Of a DNA stretch of 33,743 bases, positions 1-7,626 are shown one piece after another. Under the pieces are notes generated by a model. The model saw nothing but the letters and a program-made list of their open reading frames with translations, was not told the DNA's origin and did no database searches. Positions within the stretch are counted from its first letter, which is position 1, and every line of letters starts with the position of its first letter. The position numbers and the translations under genes are program-made. The stretch lies in contig NZ_SOAG01000031.1 of assembly GCF_004364575.1 (NCBI RefSeq), forward strand, positions 1 through 33,743. The letters are read 5' to 3'. The DNA comes from Myroides indicus. Lineage in GTDB: Bacteria > Bacteroidota > Bacteroidia > Flavobacteriales > Flavobacteriaceae.

Positions 1-190
1 TGAATAAGGCGTAAAAAGACCGCGAAGGCAGGTGGAGCGAGACTGTTTTTTGTTACTTTTTTGCAGTTTCAAAAAAGTTAATAAAGAAAATATAAACATA
101 ATTCCCCTTCATTTTGTCTTGATACAACTATTTGATTTTTAATAAAAAGTAAAAACGCTTAAAATCAAATAATCACTGAACTCCCCCTTA
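1..190. repeat. Dispersed intergenic repeat, copy 1
   Basis: Two blocks match 11281-11460. Block one (1-43) shares the core GTAAAAAGACCGCGAAGGCA. Block two (about 117-182) holds perfect 10-bp inverted arms, ATTTGATTTT at 130-139 and AAAATCAAAT at 161-170, around a 21-bp spacer. The middle part has diverged. No reading frame with coding character crosses it. The copy runs off the window edge, so its true left end is unknown. It looks like a non-coding dispersed family of this genome. Confidence 0.8.
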
Positions 191-293
191 CTTCCCGTAC
201 CCTTTACCAAAGACTGTTATAACCTCCATTTTTAAGCTTTTATCATATAAACCACTTAAATACTGCATTTTTTCTGTTAAAAGAAAGATGTGA

Positions 294-343
294 TGTCCGC
301 ATGTGACCGCTATTGACCGCATATGATCGCGTAAGTCCGGTAT
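294..343. repeat. Five 10-bp tandem units, TGACCGCnnn
   Basis: Consecutive decamers start at 294, 304, 314, 324 and 334: TGTCCGCATG, TGACCGCTAT, TGACCGCATA, TGATCGCGTA and AGTCCGGTAT. The first seven positions are conserved and the last three vary. A 10-bp period puts every unit on nearly the same face of the helix, which suits cooperative binding by a regulator. No intact gene follows within the window on either side, so the target may lie left of base 1 or be lost. Confidence 0.7.
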
Positions 344-447
344 GCTTTTGTATCAGTGGTATACCAATGGGTATAAAAGTGCTGTTTAGCCCTGATATAA
401 CAAGTCTTTTGTACAAATACCAAATCAACATTTTTTGGATGTTCTTC

Positions 448-528
448 GAGTGTTGTTCGACACTCCTTCGACTGCGCTTCGCAAAAACGGCACTTTTGTC
501 GAAGGATCCCCGAAGAAAGGTCGAAGGA
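448..528. repeat. Nested inverted repeats with TCCTTCGAC / GTCGAAGGA
   Basis: A hairpin GAGTGT (448-453) / ACACTC (460-465) is followed by TCCTTCGAC at 464-472, which pairs with GTCGAAGGA at 498-506 and again at 520-528. One left arm could therefore form two alternative stems. Bases 544-812 beyond it show only A/T-rich sequence and short open frames without coding character, so the whole of 1-812 appears gene-free. Confidence 0.65.
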
Positions 529-812
529 GGGTGCAAGAGAGGTACAAGAAGGGTCTAACAAGAGTGAGGAGAAAATACTGATAAACTATGAACTAAAATA
601 TTTTGTTTTTGTAAAACCTGAAAGCCTGTGATATCTTAATAATATGGGCGACAAGGCAAACACGGGGGACAAATGAATAAAAAAAGTAACTTATCTGAAA
701 CACTCCACCAAGCCAGCCCCTATCTTTAAGAAATCTGTGTCCCTTGATTTTAAAACTTAAAGAAAAGGAAAAGTATAACCGAGCGTGTTATTGCAAGAAG
801 GGTTTTACCATA

Positions 813-1193
813 TCAGGAAATATCGGTTAAAGTTATAATTTTATTGTTTTTAAACGTAAAAACAGATTTGCCTTTTAATGCCAGCTCCTCCCCTTTTTGT
901 AATCCGTTAGGAAAGTCCATCGCTGCAATAGCCGAATAGTCTATTTCTATTTCGGTTTTGTCGCCCATATGTTTAACGGACGTTATTTTTTGCGATCTGC
1001 TTATAAAGTACTGCTTTGCTGTTTCTGCCTGATTTTTAAAAGCTTCTATGCCGTGCAAGGTCATTGTGACATTTCCGTTTTGTATATTTTGGAAAACGAT
1101 TTTATCATCCAAATTACCAATCATCTTTTCAATGTCAAAGGCGTTATAACCGTCTATATAATTTTGGATGATTTTTTCTCTGGGGGTGTTCAT
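813..1193 (-). CDS. NTF2-like / SnoaL-like small protein
   Basis: This 126-residue protein has the layout of the NTF2/SnoaL cone fold. An N-terminal helix (EKIIQNYIDGYNAFDIEKM) leads to a strand with IVFQNIQNG, a central helix with GIEAFKNQAE, and then three or four beta strands ending FTFKNNKIITLTDIS. Such proteins are cytosolic and either bind small ligands or act as simple isomerases or hydrolases. The sequence gives no substrate. It is divergent from the methyltransferase gene at 1398. A minus-strand TATATTTG at 1243-1250 would give a leader of about 40 nt. Fold assignment is fairly sure; function is unknown. Confidence 0.75.
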   Translation of the reverse strand: MNTPREKIIQNYIDGYNAFDIEKMIGNLDDKIVFQNIQNGNVTMTLHGIEAFKNQAETAKQYFISRSQKITSVKHMGDKTEIEIDYSAIAAMDFPNGLQKGEELALKGKSVFTFKNNKIITLTDIS

Positions 1194-1242
1194 TTTACAG
1201 AAAAGTTAAGAGAGTTGTTTTTTTATATTACGCATGACGTAT

Positions 1243-1250
1243 CAAATATA
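1243..1250 (-). promoter_or_regulatory. -7 box of the NTF2-like gene
   Basis: The plus strand reads CAAATATA, so the minus strand reads TATATTTG, a match to the Bacteroidota -7 element TAnnTTTG. It lies about 50 bp upstream of the start at 1193. A small palindrome, TACG-CATGA-CGTA, overlaps the expected initiation region. I see no convincing -33 TTTG. Confidence 0.4.
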
Positions 1251-1332
1251 AACCATTCTACAGAAATAGTGGATAAAAAGATAGTTTTGGAAAAAGTAAA
1301 ACAACAATCAGAAACTATTTTTTACCGTTTTA

Positions 1333-1366
1333 TTTTGGAAATATAGATTTTTTTACTTTAAATTTG
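1333..1366 (+). promoter_or_regulatory. Promoter of the methyltransferase gene
   Basis: TTTTG at 1333-1337 and TAAATTTG at 1359-1366 match the Bacteroidota -33/-7 pair with a 21-bp spacer. Transcription would begin near 1371. That leaves almost no leader for the ATG at 1380 and about 27 nt for the ATG at 1398, which supports the second start. Confidence 0.55.
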
Positions 1367-1397
1367 TAACCAATGTCTAATGTTGTACAACCTGGTT

Positions 1398-2639
1398 ATG
1401 AACGAATATTTAACGATATCTGAAACGGCAAAATTACTAAAAAAAAGCACAAAAACTTTGCGCCGTTGGGATGAAGAAGGAAAACTAACTGCCATTCGCG
1501 AGCCTATAAGCAATTACAGAGTTTATCTAAAAAGTGATGTCGAGAATCTATTTGCTGAATTTCTCCAAATAGATGTACCGGAAACCATTTCTAACTTTGT
1601 TAAGCCTAACCATGAATACAAAGTTTTAGAGTTATTTGCCGGAGCAGGTGGTTTAGCAGTTGGCATGGAAAAAGCCGGACTAAAATGCGTTGCTTTAAAC
1701 GAGTTGGATAAATTTGCCTGTGCCACTTTACGTAAAAACAGACCGCATTGGAACGTTTTGGAAGGTGATATTAAAAAGTTTAATTTTAATGAATATGCCA
1801 ATCAGGTTGATGTTGTAACCGGAGGTTTTCCTTGTCAGGCTTTTAGTTATGCAGGAAAGAGGTTGGGCTTGGAAGACGCGCGCGGAACACTTTTTTACGA
1901 GTTTGCCAGAGCTGTAAAAGAAGTTAATCCCCCCATTTGTATTGGCGAAAATGTGCGCGGTTTATTGAGTCACGACGGCGGAAAAACACTACAGGGCATG
2001 ATTTCTGTTTTAGACGAAATAGGCTATAACGTTGTACCCGTTCAGGTACTTAAAGCCATCCATTATAAAGTTCCTCAAAAAAGAGAACGCTTGATTTTGG
2101 TTGGAATAAGAAAAGATATTGACATACCCTATGAATATCCCAAACCACATCACAAGATATTTAACCTTTCGGATGCTTTAAAAAAAGGAGAATTATACGA
2201 TTGTAAAGTACCCCAATCCGGTGGTGCCAAATACCCTGAAACGAAAAAGGCTGTTTTGGATTTAGTACCGCCCAAAGGATATTGGCGTGATTTACCGATA
2301 GACATTCAAAAAGAGTTTATGGGGGCAAGCTTTTATCTGGGAGGAGGCAAAACCGGTATGGCAAGGCGCATTGGCTGGGACGAACCTTGTTTGACTCTTA
2401 CCTGCAGTCCGGCACAAAAGCAAACCGAACGCTGTCATCCGGACGAAACCCGCCCATTTACAGTAAGGGAATATGCTCGCATTCAAACTTTTCCGGACGA
2501 TTGGGAGTTTGCCGGATCATTGGCTCAGCAGTACAAACAGATAGGTAATGCGGTTCCTGTTAATCTAGCCAAAGAATTAGGTTATTCCATCATACAATTT
2601 CTTAACCACTATTACAAGACCAAAGAGGATGTAAACTAA
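1398..2639 (+). CDS. C5-cytosine DNA methyltransferase with N-terminal MerR-type HTH
   Basis: It transfers a methyl group from S-adenosylmethionine to C5 of cytosine. Residues 1-55 form a MerR/excisionase-like winged helix (LTISETAKLLKKSTKTLRRW, then NYRVYLKSDVENLF). The catalytic part follows in the canonical order: ELFAGAGGLAVGM (motif I), GGFPCQAFS with nucleophile Cys146 (IV), ENVRGLL (VI), VPQKRERLILVG (VIII), a target recognition region, then VREYARIQTFPDDW (IX) and IGNAVPVNLA (X). Nothing essential is missing. A start at 1380 would add six residues, but 1398 fits the promoter better. The restriction enzyme gene converges on it with 11 bp between the stops, so the two form a type II R-M unit. 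The HTH may let the enzyme repress its own promoter. Confidence 0.93.
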   Translation: MNEYLTISETAKLLKKSTKTLRRWDEEGKLTAIREPISNYRVYLKSDVENLFAEFLQIDVPETISNFVKPNHEYKVLELFAGAGGLAVGMEKAGLKCVALNELDKFACATLRKNRPHWNVLEGDIKKFNFNEYANQVDVVTGGFPCQAFSYAGKRLGLEDARGTLFYEFARAVKEVNPPICIGENVRGLLSHDGGKTLQGMISVLDEIGYNVVPVQVLKAIHYKVPQKRERLILVGIRKDIDIPYEYPKPHHKIFNLSDALKKGELYDCKVPQSGGAKYPETKKAVLDLVPPKGYWRDLPIDIQKEFMGASFYLGGGKTGMARRIGWDEPCLTLTCSPAQKQTERCHPDETRPFTVREYARIQTFPDDWEFAGSLAQQYKQIGNAVPVNLAKELGYSIIQFLNHYYKTKEDVN

Positions 2640-2650
2640 GCGCCCTCTTT

Positions 2651-3382
2651 TTAATTAAAATTAAATAAGGGTGAAGTTTCTATTTCTTTAGCCAATTCTT
2701 CTACTCCTTTGTTTAGCATATCCCGGGTATTAATATTGTTGATTAAAGCGTGTAATTCTGTTACTAATCCTTCGTAAAAATGAGGAAATCCCGTAACTCT
2801 GTGCCAAAACTCTTTACCAATAATAACCGGATGGGTTTGATCAATCAGCTTATAATGCATACTTAGTTCTTCTGGTTCTCCATAAAGTACACCCACTATA
2901 AAATCAGTATTATTGATATTTTGAAAAGCTTTATTGGTTCGCGCCAGGTTTATAGTATTGGTAAATTTTCTTATCAAAGGTTTTATATCTTCCGAATTGA
3001 TAGTATTGGGTCCCGATTTTAATTGACACCATTTTCGTCTGTTATCTATTTTGTCAACAAACTCTATATCCATCCCTTTAATCAAAGAGCCCTCAGCAAT
3101 CTTTAAATCTACAAACATATTTTGTATTCTGGTACCAAAGGACGTGTTAATAGACGTTCCTAAAACTCTGGGGTAAAATAAAGCTTTTGCCACGCCCATC
3201 GGCGTATAATCATTTTCAATAAGTTTAGATAAATACTTAACCACAATCGGGTTTATATTATAACTTTTTAGTTTACTGTGTTTTTTAACACAGAGATCTA
3301 TATGATTTTCAAAAATATAGGTTTTAAAGTAAACTACAATTTCTTGTAACAGCGCTTCCTGAGTTGGTGTTGATTGATTCAT
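2651..3382 (-). CDS. Type II restriction endonuclease, PD-(D/E)XK fold, PmeII/Eco47II-like
   Basis: This 243-residue protein should cut DNA at the site protected by the adjacent methyltransferase. The likely catalytic core is GMDIEFVD around Asp105, then the strand KWCQLKSGPNTINSEDI with Gln120-Leu-Lys122, a PD-(D/E)XK variant in which Gln replaces the second acid. FIVGVLYGEP and IIGKEFWHRVTG follow, a pattern I associate with the PmeII family. The N-terminal 70 residues are helical. The family name is from memory; the nuclease fold and R-M pairing are firmer. The recognition sequence cannot be read from the protein. A minus-strand TATATTTG at 3421-3428 may be its promoter. Confidence 0.75.
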   Translation of the reverse strand: MNQSTPTQEALLQEIVVYFKTYIFENHIDLCVKKHSKLKSYNINPIVVKYLSKLIENDYTPMGVAKALFYPRVLGTSINTSFGTRIQNMFVDLKIAEGSLIKGMDIEFVDKIDNRRKWCQLKSGPNTINSEDIKPLIRKFTNTINLARTNKAFQNINNTDFIVGVLYGEPEELSMHYKLIDQTHPVIIGKEFWHRVTGFPHFYEGLVTELHALINNINTRDMLNKGVEELAKEIETSPLFNFN

Positions 3383-3420
3383 ACAGTTGTGTTTGTATCA
3401 ATTTTAGTAAAGATTATTTA

Positions 3421-3428
3421 CAAATATA
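3421..3428 (-). promoter_or_regulatory. Possible -7 box of the restriction enzyme gene
   Basis: The minus strand reads TATATTTG, matching TAnnTTTG, about 40 bp upstream of the start at 3382. It sits between the restriction gene and the upstream unknown gene, so the nuclease could be transcribed independently of that gene. The -33 element is not clear. Confidence 0.35.
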
Positions 3429-3431
3429 AAA

Positions 3432-3956
3432 TTAAATTCTAAATCCTTTGGGCAGAGTTGATATATCTAAATCCTTAGGATTAGCCCCGTTTATTAATGA
3501 AGTAATAACTTCGTCTTCTTTAAGACTTTCAAACTCATCATAACTTAAATCAAACATAATTTGTAAGTTAACCTTGGTAATAGCCTCTTTAGTATCAATA
3601 AAATTATCCGAATACATTCTTATAAACTGTTGTTTCAGAACTTCTAAAACTTCAAAGTGTTTTAGTTTTATAAAATCCCCTTCCTTGATTCTAAAAATTC
3701 GTTTTAAAGCCGTAAAATCATACAGTTCTTCCTCCGAAATAAAATCATCACTTAACACAAAATAGGCATACGATATTAAATAATCTAAAGCCTCATTCCT
3801 AACAGATTCTATCTGGTTATTATGAATTATTATCTTATCAATATCATCCTTGTTCCCATCTTCATTCAATAAAGTTAATTCTATCTGGTTTATAATTTTA
3901 TTTTTTGATTTATTCTCTTCGATAAATCTTTTATAATTTTCTGATAGTGTGTACAT
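3432..3956 (-). CDS. Unknown acidic helical protein, possibly TerB-like
   Basis: This 174-residue protein has no signal peptide and no membrane segment, and appears all-helical. The middle (about 60-140) contains two similar helix-loop segments, VLSDDFISEEELYDFTALKR and MYSDNFIDTKEAITKVNLQI. Each has an acidic loop, D-D-F-I-S-E-E and D-N-F-I-D-T-K-E, reminiscent of TerB-type metal-binding repeats. That resemblance is weak. It ends 49 bp upstream of the restriction gene on the same strand and may be an R-M accessory or an unrelated passenger. Function is not recognised. Confidence 0.6.
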   Translation of the reverse strand: MYTLSENYKRFIEENKSKNKIINQIELTLLNEDGNKDDIDKIIIHNNQIESVRNEALDYLISYAYFVLSDDFISEEELYDFTALKRIFRIKEGDFIKLKHFEVLEVLKQQFIRMYSDNFIDTKEAITKVNLQIMFDLSYDEFESLKEDEVITSLINGANPKDLDISTLPKGFRI

Positions 3957-3983
3957 TGCTTTTTTAATATCTATTTACGATAA

Positions 3984-4409
3984 TTACAATTCATTATATA
4001 AGGCAATAAATTCTGTTAATTTATCCTCATCCATAGTTAGATCTCTTTTAAATACATTAAAATCAGCTAAAGCAAATATCAAGTCATTCCTTCCTGTTAT
4101 TTTAGAATTTGTAAACTTCTTATTTAATTTCAAAAAGATTATTAATGATTCAAATTCATTATATCCTACATTAGTTATTTTCCCTTTAATCAGGTCAATG
4201 TCTTCCATAGTTTTTATTATAAAGCTATCTCCTTGTCTTTCATATTTATAAGCTGTCTCATTATTTAATATTATAGACTCCTCTGTAAAACTTATTTGTG
4301 TTATATTTCTTTCCTCTCTAGGTTCAATATATGCACTTCTGTTCTGAGAAAAAGAAGTAAAAGAAACTAGCAATAAGAGCATTAAATTAAAAAAGTAAAT
4401 CTTTTTCAT
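3984..4409 (-). CDS. Unknown exported protein
   Basis: From the ATG at 4409 the protein has 141 residues and starts with a clear signal peptide (MKKIYFFNLMLLLLVSFTSF) cut near SFS-QN. An in-frame ATG at 4418 would add three residues before the Lys-Lys and is less likely. The mature part is small and mixed alpha/beta, with a region like DSFIIKTMEDIDLIKGKI and a helical tail. No Cys lipobox or catalytic motif is seen. It should be periplasmic. The gene to its left is only 27 bp away on the same strand. Confidence 0.6.
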   Translation of the reverse strand: MKKIYFFNLMLLLLVSFTSFSQNRSAYIEPREERNITQISFTEESIILNNETAYKYERQGDSFIIKTMEDIDLIKGKITNVGYNEFESLIIFLKLNKKFTNSKITGRNDLIFALADFNVFKRDLTMDEDKLTEFIALYNEL

Positions 4410-4613
4410 CAGTAGCAAAGTGTGTTTTTAATAAAGTATTATATCTCTCTGCAAGATAATATTTATTTTTAACAAACAACAACACAATTTAACAAAAAAC
4501 AATTATATTAGCAAAACCATATTAATAAAATACGGTGATAATGCTTTTTCACGAAACTGAGACTGTATTTTATTTAGTAGAAAACAATGTTACCTGCAAG
4601 CCTAAAAGAAACT

Positions 4614-5570
4614 ATGAAAAAAATATTACTATTTATTTTAGCAACTATTACAATTTCTTGTAATAGTCAAGAGAAAATTGATTTTAAAGTTGGCTATTTA
4701 CCAAACCTCGACTACACACTATCACAAAAGCAGATTTCAGAAAATACAATAAAATACATCGCTTCTGACGAAGTATTGCAATCTTTAAAAGATAGAGGAG
4801 TTGAAAATCCTACTGTCAAAAAAGATACCACAATACTTAAAAGTATTTCTAAAACTGGAAGAATTGAAGGAAACGCGTTTCCAGTTAATATTGAATTATT
4901 AGAATCAACTAATCCGACTTTGCTAAGTGGAACTAAGTTTTTTGGTAAATATATCGACCAAAAAATTAGAATTGATTCTATTTTTTCAACGACAATGACA
5001 AATGAGGAAAAGATGACGTTAAGGATGACGATGGAATCGATGTTAAACCAAGTTGAATATCCAAATAGAAAAATTAAAGTCGGAGAAAGTTTTAAACAAA
5101 ATAATCCGATATCTATGCCCATCGGAAATATAGTAATTGAACTGGATATTAATTCAACATATACTTTAACAAATATAAGTGACGGAATAGGATATTTTAA
5201 TCTTGACCAAATTTATACGTTAAAAACAGAAATTGAAAATTATGAAATAAAGGTGAACGGAAAAGGAAATGGACAAATCCAATACGATATTGAACAACAA
5301 TTTTTTACAAAATACTTTTTAGAAATGGAGATGAATCTAAAAATGGATTTAGATCCTTTCTCTATTGAATTACAGACAAAGAGTATTACTGACCAAACCA
5401 CAGAAATAAAAAAAGCGAGTAAATCAAATCATAATAACCAAGCCTTCCTCTTGTTAAAAAACTCACCGAACCAACCTATAAGAGACTACGTAAATATTAT
5501 GGCTGACATGCATAAATTTCACAATCAAACTTGGATTAGTTTTACTAAGTCTAATCCTCTTTCTGCATAA
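4614..5570 (+). CDS. Unknown lipoprotein, DUF6263-like
   Basis: Starting at the ATG at 4614 the protein has 318 residues. MKKILLFILATITISC is a type II signal sequence with the acylated Cys at 16. The upstream in-frame ATG at 4587 would put ten polar residues before the signal and is rejected. The mature protein is rich in beta strands, with KIKVGESFKQNNPISMPIG and a long antiparallel section ending QTKSITDQTTEIKK. The pattern recalls the DUF6263 family of flavobacterial lipoproteins, but I am not sure. A strong terminator lies at 5645. It is probably anchored in the outer or inner membrane; role unknown. Confidence 0.7.
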   Translation: MKKILLFILATITISCNSQEKIDFKVGYLPNLDYTLSQKQISENTIKYIASDEVLQSLKDRGVENPTVKKDTTILKSISKTGRIEGNAFPVNIELLESTNPTLLSGTKFFGKYIDQKIRIDSIFSTTMTNEEKMTLRMTMESMLNQVEYPNRKIKVGESFKQNNPISMPIGNIVIELDINSTYTLTNISDGIGYFNLDQIYTLKTEIENYEIKVNGKGNGQIQYDIEQQFFTKYFLEMEMNLKMDLDPFSIELQTKSITDQTTEIKKASKSNHNNQAFLLLKNSPNQPIRDYVNIMADMHKFHNQTWISFTKSNPLSA

Positions 5571-5644
5571 TCTAAAACCTCAAAACTTTTTCTTATCTTT
5601 GAATAAGATAGTTTTCATTAATAGAAATTTTAAATGGTTAAACG

Positions 5645-5673
5645 AAAAAAGGATAGCTCGCTATCCTTTTTTT
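5645..5673. terminator. Strong intrinsic terminator after the lipoprotein gene
   Basis: AAAAAAGGATAG (5645-5656), loop CTCG and CTATCCTTTTTT form a perfect 12-bp stem followed by a T tract. The leading A tract makes it work in both directions. It ends the plus-strand lipoprotein transcript. The next 170 bp, up to the QueC-like gene, contain no gene I recognise. Confidence 0.85.
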
Positions 5674-5846
5674 ATACTCATAAAAACTCCCAACATAGCC
5701 AAGAGTGTATTATACAAAGGTACACAAAAGGATGCCTTCGCCTATTTGCTTTGCTCGAGTCGTACAACAGCCGAGAGTTCCCCTTAACGGGCTTTCATCT
5801 CTAGCCCTCTAGGTAAGAAGAAAGCCTAGTTATTAGTGACGGTTTT

Positions 5847-6446
5847 TTATTCTAATCCAATTTCATACTTTACTCTTAATTGCTTAGTACAGCCTGAACA
5901 TTTTCCGCAAGCCAAATTAGATATATGACAAGAATGTGCAATGCTAATTAATTCAAGTGGTACATTGAAATTCTGTACTAGTTCGTGACTATATAATTCT
6001 AAAGTAGGGCATAAGATTTTAATATTTCCTTCTTGAAAAACAACAGTTTCATTTATTAAATCATAGAATTTTTTTGTACCATCTGTATGAAACTTATCGG
6101 ATTTTACAGATGCTAAATATATTTCAGAAACACCATCATTAATTGCTTGCATTGCCGAAAGTGTTATAAGTAATTGATTTCTGAAAGGCCACCATTCCTC
6201 CGATGGAGAACTTTTTAAATTTTTCTTATTTGCTAAAGTACCCGATCCTAAACTCGAGCAATCAACACTAATAACTTTATGCTTAATATTCAACACCTTA
6301 CAAATATATTCAGAAACATAAATTTCTCTTTCGGCGACTGTTTGACCATAATTAATTGTATATGCTATTTCAGGTTTTAAATTGTAGGCAAGTGAAATAG
6401 AATCAATACCACCTGAAAGTAAAATTGCCCTCTTTAAAGATTCCAT
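5847..6446 (-). CDS. QueC-like PP-loop ATPase (7-cyano-7-deazaguanine synthase family)
   Basis: Canonical QueC converts 7-carboxy-7-deazaguanine to preQ0 with ATP and ammonia. This 199-residue protein, slightly shorter than usual, keeps the PP-loop SGGIDS (11-16), the WPFRNQLLITLSAMQA segment matching the family's PxRN region, and four zinc ligands Cys173, Cys180, Cys183 and Cys186. No queD, queE or queF is nearby. It is the last gene of a three-gene operon and its start overlaps the preceding stop by 13 nt. QueC paralogues serve in the type IV CBASS and QatABCD defence systems, so here it may act on a protein or nucleotide rather than in queuosine synthesis. Family is sure; role is inferred. 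Confidence 0.85.
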   Translation of the reverse strand: MESLKRAILLSGGIDSISLAYNLKPEIAYTINYGQTVAEREIYVSEYICKVLNIKHKVISVDCSSLGSGTLANKKNLKSSPSEEWWPFRNQLLITLSAMQAINDGVSEIYLASVKSDKFHTDGTKKFYDLINETVVFQEGNIKILCPTLELYSHELVQNFNVPLELISIAHSCHISNLACGKCSGCTKQLRVKYEIGLE

Positions 6447-7624
6447 ATCGTTTTATAAATAGCTGTTGTTAAGTGATTATAATATTGAATATCCGAACCT
6501 TTTAACATCAATAATTTTTTTTCCTCACAAGTACGATGATATCCAATAATTTTTTTTCCTTTTGCTAACGAATAACCCGATTCAATCAAAGTTCCTGAAT
6601 CATAGTTATCAAAAAGACAAAAGACAATATCAGAATTATTAATACCTTCTATATCCTTTTTTGCGATAAATTCACTGTTCCCTATTCCAACGTCGTGGAA
6701 TGGAGAAAAAACTTTTATACCAAAAGAAAGAAAAGCATTTCGTATTTTATCAACTAAAATTAATTCTGAAATTGCAAAAAATGGAGAAGCAAGATAAACT
6801 TGCTTATTTTCCATTGATTTATAAGTGAATTCTTTAAATCCAAAATTCGGGAAATTGGTTGCGTCAATATATGCTTTTATGTTACAAAATATTGCGGTGG
6901 ATTTTGAAGCATATAGTGCCGATTCTTCGATACTTAATTTTTTATGCATCCAATAGTATCCAAAACTAGTTGTAAATATATCTCCAGAACCAATTTTAAA
7001 CACGTTATTAGTTATATATGATGGTATTTTAATTACTTTATCTCCAATATATAATGTTGCACCAAATGGACCATCTTTGATAAGAAAAGCAGTTGCTTTT
7101 TCTTTTTGAAAGAAATATTCTTTTAATACATCTATATTATTAGATTCAGCTAACTCATGAGCTTCATTCTTGTTTACAATGTATACTAATTCTTTTGCAT
7201 GACCAATATCATTGAATTTATTTGGTTTTATTGATGTTTGTGGATCATATACAACTTTATCTCCACTAATTAAATAATCTGCTTCTAACATCCCAAAAGC
7301 AATTATATTTTCACTTTCAACACTTAGTGAATTTACTTTTGTGATATTTAATATGCTAGGAAATATACTAGGATCATCTAATGGGAAACTGTACTTAAAA
7401 GTTATCAAGTCCTTATAAGGAGTTAATTCAAAATTGAAATTCTTATAAACTTTTTGATTCTCTTTCAAGAAAATCATTGTTTCTTCATTCCCTAGGGTAT
7501 GGAAATGTACATTACATTTATTTTCTAATAAAAATTTTGCTCCACGAAATCCTGAACCGAATAATTCAACAGATACTTCATCGTAGTCAATTTCTTGATA
7601 AGTACCTCCTATTATATCAATCAT
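6434..7624 (-). CDS. PfkB-type kinase fused to nucleoside 2-deoxyribosyltransferase
   Basis: This 396-residue protein has two domains. Residues 1-265 follow the PfkB/ribokinase plan: an early GSGFRGAKFLLE helix, VVYDPQTS, NKNEAHELAE, LIKDGPFGATLY and the signature GSGDIFTTSFGYYW, with presumed catalytic base Asp215. Residues 275-396 match nucleoside 2-deoxyribosyltransferases: VYLASPFF, VFSPFHDVGIG, DIEGINNSDIVFCLFDN and GTLIESGYSLAKGKKIIGY, with probable nucleophile Glu348. The pair could phosphorylate and exchange or remove a nucleobase. Its start lies 2 nt from the stop of the small Gly-rich gene, and its end overlaps the QueC-like start. Substrate unknown; both domain calls are strong. 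Confidence 0.82.
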   Translation of the reverse strand: MIDIIGGTYQEIDYDEVSVELFGSGFRGAKFLLENKCNVHFHTLGNEETMIFLKENQKVYKNFNFELTPYKDLITFKYSFPLDDPSIFPSILNITKVNSLSVESENIIAFGMLEADYLISGDKVVYDPQTSIKPNKFNDIGHAKELVYIVNKNEAHELAESNNIDVLKEYFFQKEKATAFLIKDGPFGATLYIGDKVIKIPSYITNNVFKIGSGDIFTTSFGYYWMHKKLSIEESALYASKSTAIFCNIKAYIDATNFPNFGFKEFTYKSMENKQVYLASPFFAISELILVDKIRNAFLSFGIKVFSPFHDVGIGNSEFIAKKDIEGINNSDIVFCLFDNYDSGTLIESGYSLAKGKKIIGYHRTCEEKKLLMLKGSDIQYYNHLTTAIYKTIWNL

Positions 7625-7626
7625 AA

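Noticed and set aside
5599..5787. 62-residue plus-strand frame
   Set aside because: It runs straight through the strong terminator at 5645-5673.
5690..5840. Possible structured RNA or tRNA-like sequence before the QueC-like gene
   Set aside because: I could not fit a cloverleaf, tmRNA, 6S or SRP pattern. A minus-strand TACCTTTG at about 5718-5725 is present but would drive only a very short transcript into the terminator.
5847..6446. Housekeeping queC for queuosine synthesis
   Set aside because: No queD, queE, queF or transporter nearby, and tight coupling to two unrelated genes argues for a separate role.
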